From Morchella semilibera (lineage: Eukaryota; Ascomycota; Pezizomycetes; Pezizales; Morchellaceae): 64,000 nucleotides of DNA. Shown here one piece after another: positions 57,124 through 64,000 of this stretch. The notes beneath the pieces are model-generated. The model had not been told where the DNA came from. It ran no database searches and saw only the letters and a program-made list of their open reading frames with translations. How positions within the stretch are numbered: the first letter of the stretch is position 1; the number at the start of each line of letters is the position of its first letter. Location: positions 1,527,802 through 1,591,801 of the forward strand of contig CM018603.1 in the NCBI GenBank assembly GCA_009192285.1, in the 5' to 3' direction. Made by a program: the position numbers and the translations under genes.

Positions 57124-57948
57124 TCACGAGTATAAGATTCTAGAAAAAGGGGGGGAGGGCGACATGTTGTAATGAAGAGGGCGTTTATGTTGTCATTGGT
57201 ATCTCTTTTTCAGCTTCTCTGCTGCTTTTCTCTTGTTTTTTGTTTTTTTTGTGTATTTTTGGGAAATCATTTTTCCCCTTCAGGCGCAGGGAAAATGGTC
57301 GGCTTTTCTTTTTCATCCATCCTTCTATGGCGCTCTGTTTTAACTATCCACTCTTGTTCTGACAACGGCGGCCGGTAACGACAACAAAAACGATTTTTCT
57401 TTTTTCTCTCATTCTTCTCTTAAAGCTAAGACGGCCTGGTGAAGTGATTGGTCAGACGGGAACGACAAAAAAATGCAGAAGAAAAAGACACGGAAAAGGG
57501 TAAAAGGAAAAATGGGAAAATCGGGGGAAAGGGGCATGAGGGAGGAAATGTGTGTGTATTTTTTGAATCTCTCTCCTATTAGTTTTATATTTTATTTTCT
57601 TTTCTCTCTCTCGGATCTTCCTTTTTTGTGTCTACAAGCCCTGTATCCCTTTGTTTTTTATTCCTATTTTTTCTCTTCCTATTTTTTCATTTTCATTTTC
57701 TTTCTCTCTCTTACATACCAAACCCACTGGCGGGGGCAACAGGCCAGGGGTCAAACTAGGATCTTTTTACGGTTTGGATTTTTTGGGGTTTGGAGAGGGT
57801 ATCTTGCCCTCTTCTCCGGAGTCGGGATCAATCTTTGGGAGGAAATCTTCTGGTTCTTAGTTTCCAAGTGCTGGATGGGGGGCTGGCATGGGAGGGTGGG
57901 CGGGTGGGCTTTCTGGGGAGGAGAGAGCGGCGGCGGGATTATTACTTG

Positions 57949-57980
<32 letters not shown>

Positions 57981-59222
57981 TCTATCTCTCTTTATCCTCC
58001 CCGCGATTCTCCTCTTTCCTTTCTTTTCTTCATTTCCCGTTCTATATTGAACTTGTTGGTTTTTTTTTCTTTCTTTTGCGTCTAGCTCAGTTAAACTGTG
58101 TCTCTTAGGGTAGGGGTAGGGGTACGAAGGTGGTGGGAGGAGGCGGGGGGGGAGGCGATTAAAATTCTTTACAATCTCATTGGCACTGTGCATCCTCTTT
58201 TCTAAGTAGTTTCTTTCTGTTTTTTTCCGAGTATTATATGGATGATCAATAAAAGTTGGGTTACTACCACACGCCGCTAGTTGGTTTGGTTGGGTACATG
58301 TAGTAGTAGACTAGAGAGTACTAACTACATGTAGTGCTAGTGCTAGTGCCACTTCTACTAGAGTATATGGCCCGCGGCCACTTTTATAAACACTACTCTA
58401 CAAGACCTCAGCCTCACACTCCACTACCCTCCCCGGCGCCGAGAGCCTATAGCCCATTTTCATCCTACACGCGAGCACTCTAAAATAAATGCCACAGCAA
58501 ATCAACTAACAATCCACGAGTGCACTGGCCACATCCATATTCCCAAACCCTGAGTCCAAATCTTGAGCTCTTGGCGGGCTATTCACCAAAACCTGTCACC
58601 AAGAACTAAATATTTAGACCCAGAACTTGTTGGCTAATACGCTCTAATAATTAACTATAAAACCCACAGATTAAGCCCCCGACTGTGGTAGAAAAAAGAA
58701 AAACCATTCCGATGCAACCATTGATCTAAAAAAAAAAAAGCCAGAAAAACATCAAGCATCTTATACAATTAAAAAGAATAAAAACGGAACCAACCACGTT
58801 CACCAATCGCCCTCTCTGTAGCTATAACAGAGCAGAGGAAGGGCGTCTCTTCAACAGGGAACACCGATGTAGTCCGTAATCTGCCGTCTACGATCCTCAA
58901 CCAGGGTATTCGCGGGCAAGGCTGGAAGTCCGAGTGCCTGAGAAGCGGCTTGAAGTTGATTTGCTGAGAATCATGAAATATTAGCAAGGACCACATTAGA
59001 CCTTTTAAGCCAACAGAAAAAAAGATCGGCAAATAAAAGGATCAGCGTCTACTAGCCGGAGGTAGTAGGTATGATATTTCCTATGCCGCTCACAGAGGCC
59101 ACTATCATGGTATCAAAAGTACAACCGTGCAAGCATGGCTATTAACTGCGTTTACCAACCTAGTACGGCTAGTAGAGGATTATCTTTTTTTTGCCGATCT
59201 TTTCTTTTCTGCAAACGACGGT
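57124..59222. other. T-rich 3' flank and intergenic region
   Basis: Probably 3' untranslated sequence of the C2H2 gene with very long T runs (57955-57980), then AT-rich spacer. Frames here are Phe/Leu-rich artefacts. TACATGTA occurs at 58295 and 58326, and a TATAAA near 58385 is not followed by an ORF. Confidence 0.5.
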
Positions 59223-59627
59223 CTATTCAATAATTGCTAATAGGGAACACTTGCCAGTAAACGCTGAAAGTTGATGGCGGGTTGCCGGCAATATATGGTC
59301 ATTCGGTATCGCAGCTAGGTATCGGAGCGGTGCGAGTTCACTAGTAGAGGCATTATACAGCCTCATTGGCAGAAATTGCTGCCTAGTTGAACTGTGAGTC
59401 ATGCTGTCTGGCCAAACGAGGACAGGCAAAGACTTACTCGTTTTGAACCAGCCCAACCAGGCCTTGTAGTTGTAGAATACCACCTCTAAGTTCTGAAATC
59501 TGGCCTCCGAGTTGTGCTTGTCCTTGTGCAATCTGGTCTCGAAGTTGTGCCAGTCCTTGCTCAAGGGAATTTCATCTCGAAGGATTTGTAGACCATCGGC
59601 AAGGCGTTGGAAATCTGCTTGAGCCAT
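59223..59627 (-). CDS. small coiled-coil protein, 134 aa, possibly decayed
   Basis: The ATG at 59627 begins MAQADFQRLADGLQILRDEI, an amphipathic start like that of small coiled-coil proteins found in multiple copies in some fungi (from memory, not checked). It continues with charged heptad-like sequence (DWHNFETRLHKDKHNSEARF) and, near the end, LPMRLYNASTSEL and LPATRHQLSAF. The frame upstream to 59795 has no ATG and is MITE sequence. In the second half a GTAAGT (about 59435) and odd local composition suggest an unrecognised intron or decay, so the C-terminal 70 residues are uncertain. No enzyme motif; function unknown. Confidence 0.4.
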   Translation of the reverse strand: MAQADFQRLADGLQILRDEIPLSKDWHNFETRLHKDKHNSEARFQNLEVVFYNYKAWLGWFKTSKSLPVLVWPDSMTHSSTRQQFLPMRLYNASTSELAPLRYLAAIPNDHILPATRHQLSAFTGKCSLLAIIE

Positions 59628-59767
59628 CGTATCCGTTTGAAGTGTAGTATTGTAAACGAGCTGAGTACCGAAGAAGTCCTTTCTCCCAAAATAGATTTTA
59701 CTCCGTATATGCAGATCGAGTGGTGGGGTTGAAGAAAAAACAAAGGAGAGAGCGAAAGCTCTCTCTT

Positions 59768-59936
59768 CATCCTTCAGCCCGCCAATGCTGACCACCCTAT
59801 AATAGAGGAACTAAATTTGTATGGAAGATCTATTATTCAGTAAGGGAGATGACGGAATCTGTTAGTAAAGCCACACAAAGCTTGCTTCTTCTTGGGGGTC
59901 AGCATTTTACTGACAGACTAAGGGATAGTTACAACT
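59768..59936 (-). repeat. MITE-like element family A, copy 2
   Basis: Reverse-oriented homologue of the 51-kb element. Inverted ends are CATCCTTCAGCCCGCCAATG with CTGACC on the left and GGGGGTCAGCAT..CAGACTAAGGGAT on the right. The interior TCTGTTAGTAAAGCCACA and GGAAGATCTATTATT are complements of the copy-1 interior. The coiled-coil gene's ATG lies about 140 bp from its left end, so the element sits in that gene's promoter region. Confidence 0.7.
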
Positions 59937-61807
59937 CCAGAGGCCAAACCACCTCTAGTACAATAGTACACATAGCATGACAACATACATGTAGCAACGA
60001 TTGACCACAATAGAGAGTGCTCACCAAGTGCCAAAACCGATAATTTACACTTCGCCACATTAAAAGGCGGTTGACCTAAACCGTCAATTTTGACCAATTT
60101 TCTAAAGTGGGGATGTATGATACGCCCAGAGATGTTTACTGTTATACTGCGCGTAGTTTACTCTATATCCTGCCAGGGTATTTCAGTACAGTAAGCGAGT
60201 TTCTCCTTCCTTGTGTGGTTAATTACAAGTAGGGGAACTGTCAACTTTGCCTCCCGCAACCGTCACATTCAAAGTGTCAATTATTGGATTTGGCACTTAA
60301 TAACTACTCTCTAGTACGCTCTATTCAACAGTTATAAACCATAAAAGGAAAGGCAATTCCCTTACTAAGTGGTGCACGGTCCAGGTCGTGAATTTGACCA
60401 CTTTCACCATGGGATAGACCGAGTGCACCTGTGCACCTGTGCCATAATAAAGGAAGCATTTTAGCCACCATTTGGAGTAGGGGCTGCGGGTTCAGGGTCA
60501 GGTTTACTGGCACCAAGCTGGCACGGCACTAAGGAAAAGAAGTCCCGAGAATTGATTTGATCCCTGACCCTGGATGATTAATTCCCGAGGAATTGAGCCC
60601 CAAGGATTGAGTACCCGGAGCCAGAGCCCTAGCCCTGCTCCGCGCGAGTACCTACACAAGTACATGTATTTGATATCCTTCTAGCGTATTTCACAGCCTG
60701 GCGAAGTGTGAATTGTAATAATATTCCGACCTTGAAGCGCTTTAACAGTACTCGCGCCAGGAACATGCAACTGACATTACAGGGGTTACTTGTACAGAGC
60801 GATGTTGATCATCAAATTGAGCCACAAGTGCCACAGAAGCCACAGGTGCTGGATACAGACGAAGGGATGCACACCCCTCCTTGCGTATCGCCAGCCGTCT
60901 CCAAGAAGGCAGCTTTAAAGCAAAACCTAGCCCTCACTCTCCCGCCTCTGTTTTTGCGAATGGATTATTACCATGGGTCTGATGATACTATGGAGACACC
61001 TGAAAAAGGTCACAGGAGGTGACTCGCCGGGTTTAAAGAGTAGGACGGAAGTACAGCGCGAGGTCGTAAATTATGGGAAGACACCAAAAATCAACTTGGT
61101 CTTAGAGACCACCCAATTAGTACGAATAATTTCTGATGTAGGCAACGACTAGGAAGAGTGAATTTGCCGAGGAACTTGTCGGGGGTCTTGGTCAAAATCG
61201 ACCACCACAGCATCTCTTCAACCTCGATAATGTCAAAATACAAGGATTACCAAAAATGGAGCCCCTCCACCACTTCCGGGGCCCGTTTCCCTCGATGTAC
61301 TATTACTAGAGTAGAGTAGAGTAGTACTATTACTGTACCTAAATGTCTTGTAGCATAAGGGGGGGGTTTCACCGGCCACTAGCACAAGGGCCAATGACCA
61401 ATCGGCGTTAATGGGGGGGGATCTTAGCGCAGCAGCTAGTTAACACGATGCTGTACCTTATCGTGTCACTGCTACAATTGACAGTACTGCAACTATCCAC
61501 CCTACTAGAGTACATACTTCTTAGCCTACTGGTTACCAGATCTAGGGTACATACACACTTGCTTTAGTAGGTACGTGTACTGCTACAATAGGGGTAGTTA
61601 ACTGCGTACGGCCATTTAGCAGTAATTATTTATCTTATCTCCCTCCAAGCTAGCCAGGTACAGATAAATCATTAGATTGTAGTAGATACTAAGTCAAGGA
61701 TCCTTAACTTCCAATTGATAAGAGGCGGAACTTTCCGCCACACTCTATCTATATGTACTTATGTAGGTACATGTATCCTACTAATCACTTCCCCCCCCCC
61801 CCACCTA
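59937..61807. other. intergenic region
   Basis: No firm gene. A frame ending at 61022 (first ATG at 60765) gives 85 codons with no motif. Poly-G runs near 61361 and 61414, a poly-C run at about 61791-61801, and TACATGTA at 59986, 60661 and 61768. Confidence 0.5.
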
Positions 61808-64000
61808 CTACGCCGGGAGCACAGTATAAACCCCGCCCTTTTTAGTACCCCGTGATACGTCTCCCCCGCCCTGGATAGCAAACGGTGCGCCGTCGCCAAC
61901 CGTGACATTCAGAGGGTTCCCCAGCCTCGACAAGATGCGAGCCTTGACTAGCTGCTGATGCTCCCACTCGATATCGACCTCGAAGCCGCCGCGGGCCACC
62001 AGCCCAGTGACGGCGCCGGCCGAGTAGTTTGAGGATATGGCGGGGAGGAGATGGACCGTCCCCGCGTGGCTCTGGAGAAGCGTTTCGGCGATTCCGGCGC
62101 TGCTGCCGTAGTTTCCTATGGTGGCATCAGGCAATGTTAGTCAAATTTCTTGAGGAGGAACGGGGGGGGGGGGGTCTAGTTACCGTCGGCCTGGAATGGT
62201 GGGTGCAGGTCAAACATGTTTGGCAGGGTGGACCCTCGGATGATTTGTTCAATGTGGAACCATGCAGTGTCGCCCATGTGCAGCCTGGCAAAGAAGTTGA
62301 TTGTCCACGCCCTCGACCAGCCCGTTCCCGCGCCGCCGTTCGCCAATCGCCGCTGCAAGGTGGCATTCGCGGCCGTGGCCCACACCGGCGTTGTCAGCGG
62401 GGTGATCTGGTTTCCCGGGAACAGCGCCCACAGGTGAGAGACGTGGCGATGCCCGGGTTCCCTCTCCGCATAGTCCTCCATCCACTCCTGGATCTGCCCG
62501 TATTGGCCGATCCTAAGGGGGAGGAGCTTCTCACGGTAGGCCTTGGCCTTTTCAACGTCCTCAGTTAGGCCCAGGATCTCGCTGGCTTCGATAAAGTCCG
62601 AGAAGAGGCCGCGCAGGATCTCCATATCCATTGTAGCGCCGATGGTGATAGCCTCTTGCTGCCCATTTGGAAGGATGTAGATGTTCTCTGGGGAGGTGGA
62701 GGGGCTGGTGACGTAGCTCCCGTTCCGTTCAATCAGGTAGTCGAAAAAGAATTTCGCGGCGCCATGAATGAGTGGAAGCTTCTCCCTCAAAAAGTCCTTG
62801 TCCTCGTTAAACCTATAGTGCTCAAATATGTGCGAGGAGAGCCAAGCGGCGCTCATAGGCCATATTGTGTATCCAGTCCCGCGGTCAACTGGTGCTGCAT
62901 CACCCCAGAGATCAGTATTGTGGTGTGCCGTCCAGCCACTGCAATTGTACATTCCCGCTGCGATCTTCTCGCCCCGCGGACGCATGATCTCCATCAGCTC
63001 GAAGAGCGGGCTGTGTGTTTCTGCAAGATTTGTTACTTCAGCGGGCCAGTAGTTCATCTCCGTGTTAATGTTGACCGTGAACTTGCTACCCCATGGCGGA
63101 GAATACAGGTTGTTCCAGATACCCTGTAGGTTCGCCGGGAGGGAGCCCTCACGGGAGGAGGAAATGAGCATAAATCGCCCCGAACTGGAAGTAGAGGGCC
63201 ACAAGTTCAGGGTCGGCCGTACCAGCCTTGAAGGTGGTGAGGCGGATATCCGTGGGCAGCTGCTTGAGGGAATCAGGGCTGGTGCCGAGGTTAAGACTCA
63301 CTCTGCGATGGAGCTTCTGGTAGTCGGAGATTGCCTCTTTCTTGAATGACCCGTACTTGCCTGAGACAGCAGACAGGCGTTCAGCGACCTTTGTGGCAGG
63401 AGTGGTGTAGCGGTATGAGGTTTCAGAAGCGAACCAGACAATTACTTCATCAGCTTTAGTGACGATAATATTTGTGTTGTTTCCGGCCGAGACGGTTCCT
63501 GCGTATGCATAGATGATTGTAAATATCTCATCATCAAAACTAGAGCTTTAGGGGCAACCAACCTCCCTTGATCTCGAACTTTGCGGTGGAATTGAACAAG
63601 ATGCCATCCGCGCCACCAATCAAAGCTCCCATATTCAGCGAGTTCCCACTCACAGATCTCGTCAAATCACCATACGACCCATTTCTGAACAACTCTGCCG
63701 AAAACGAGATCGACCCCGGCGCCGAAGCAGCAAACCTAAATCCCAGCACACCTGCAGGATGACTCGCCACATATTCCCTCGTATATTCAACCCCATTGTA
63801 CGTATACTCCACACCGATCGTGCCCGTATCCGTATCCAGCCAGCGCTCATATCCAGTTACATTCCCCGTGTGCCCAAAGTTAAACGTGATGTCGCCGAGC
63901 GGCATATAGAACCTCGGCGATGTCGGGACGGCGGCCATCCCATTGAGCATCGTTGACCCCGCGGCAGTAATGTTCCCTGCGTCAAGGAGCTCACGGACTA
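61808..64000 (-). CDS. GH95 alpha-L-fucosidase, 5' end outside window, 1-bp frameshift
   Basis: A glycoside hydrolase family 95 enzyme (inverting 1,2-alpha-L-fucosidase type), probably secreted. The minus-strand gene is open to the right edge ([22 protein letters not shown]), so its start is missing. Exons: 64000-63563, 63498-62184 and 62113-61808, with introns of 64 and 70 bp. Family residues are present: the Asn pair in [12 protein letters not shown], Glu in STSPEN and Asp in [12 protein letters not shown], by analogy with the bifidobacterial enzyme's Asn421, Asn423, Glu566 and Asp766. At 63178-63181 a run of four C puts the upstream part (VALYFQFG) and the downstream part ([19 protein letters not shown]) in different frames, and no intron can bridge them. 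Either this is a recent inactivation or a homopolymer error. The rest is intact. Confidence 0.88.

Larger units (their letters stand above)
4917..61775. repeat. dispersed palindrome TACATGTA (at least 29 copies)
   Basis: Copies start at 4917, 4954, 5189, 7130, 7732, 8868, 15019, 15230, 19875, 24178, 24198, 24595, 24764, 29558, 30640, 31616, 36986, 37068, 46627, 47733, 49770, 49776, 50853, 50861, 58295, 58326, 59986, 60661 and 61768. None lies in a supported coding exon. At this base composition about one is expected by chance in 64 kb (my own estimate). Many are flanked by GTAC or GTAGGTAC. Function unknown. Confidence 0.85.

Noticed and set aside
57473-58108. 211-codon frame after the C2H2 gene
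   Set aside because: Dominated by Phe/Leu/Ser from long T runs in what is probably the 3' untranslated region. It begins with an ATG but has no domain or plausible composition.
59628-59795. N-terminal extension of the small coiled-coil protein
   Set aside because: No ATG in the frame, and the sequence belongs partly to the MITE-like terminal repeat.
61465-61500. Another copy of the GTRGGG..GTACTG motif (minus strand)
   Set aside because: GTAGGG and GTACTG words are both present but about 10 bases further apart than in the other copies, so I do not count it.

Overview
The window looks like nuclear DNA from a filamentous ascomycete (Pezizomycotina). The supported genes have short GT-AG introns (49-99 bp, with CTAAC/CTAAT-type branch sites), three of five tRNA genes carry introns, and the proteins are typical fungal ones: a KIP2/KipA-type kinesin, an Azf1-like C2H2 regulator and an AFG1-type ATPase. 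Only about ten convincing protein genes occupy 64 kb, separated by long repeat-rich stretches. That density suggests a repeat-rich lineage such as the Pezizomycetes, but this is inference.

Layout. 0-8 kb: gene-poor DNA, a two-exon hypothetical gene (3449-4137, minus) and a secreted alpha/beta-hydrolase (5909-6997, plus). 8-12.7 kb: a TATA box followed by a chain of canonical introns with no long reading frame, duplicated exon-like blocks, many copies of a 17-bp motif, then AT-rich and GC-rich tandem repeats. 12.7-21.3 kb: almost gene-free apart from tRNA-Asp. 21.4-23.2 kb: AFG1-like ATPase (minus). 24.8-25.85 kb: a second TATA-led, intron-containing, ORF-poor locus with a 169-bp exon-plus-intron duplication. 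27.3-29.5 kb: a five-exon gene for a predicted secreted protein, then tRNA-Gly and tRNA-Asn. 30-38 kb: small uncertain ORFs, a Ser/Pro-rich protein (32380-33132) and a palindromic MITE-like element. 39.5-42.3 kb: kinesin. 43.4-43.7 kb: tRNA-Gln and tRNA-Glu. 44.9-46.4 kb: multi-pass membrane protein (minus). 47.9-49.4 kb: Golgi-type fucosyltransferase-like protein (minus). 51 and 59.8 kb: two copies of a second MITE-like family. 55.2-57.1 kb: C2H2 transcription factor. 59.2-59.6 kb: small coiled-coil protein (minus). 61.8-64 kb: GH95 alpha-L-fucosidase (minus), entering from beyond the right edge and carrying an apparent 1-bp frameshift.

There are no operons and the genes do not form an obvious pathway. 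The only thematic pair is the fucosyltransferase-like protein and the alpha-L-fucosidase, about 12 kb apart.

The unexplained signals are: (1) the palindrome TACATGTA, at least 29 times where about one is expected, and never inside a supported coding region; (2) a motif GTRGGG-5 nt-GTACTG in about 12 fixed-spacing copies in three clusters, each cluster on a single strand; (3) two spliced-looking, ORF-poor loci with tandem exon duplication.
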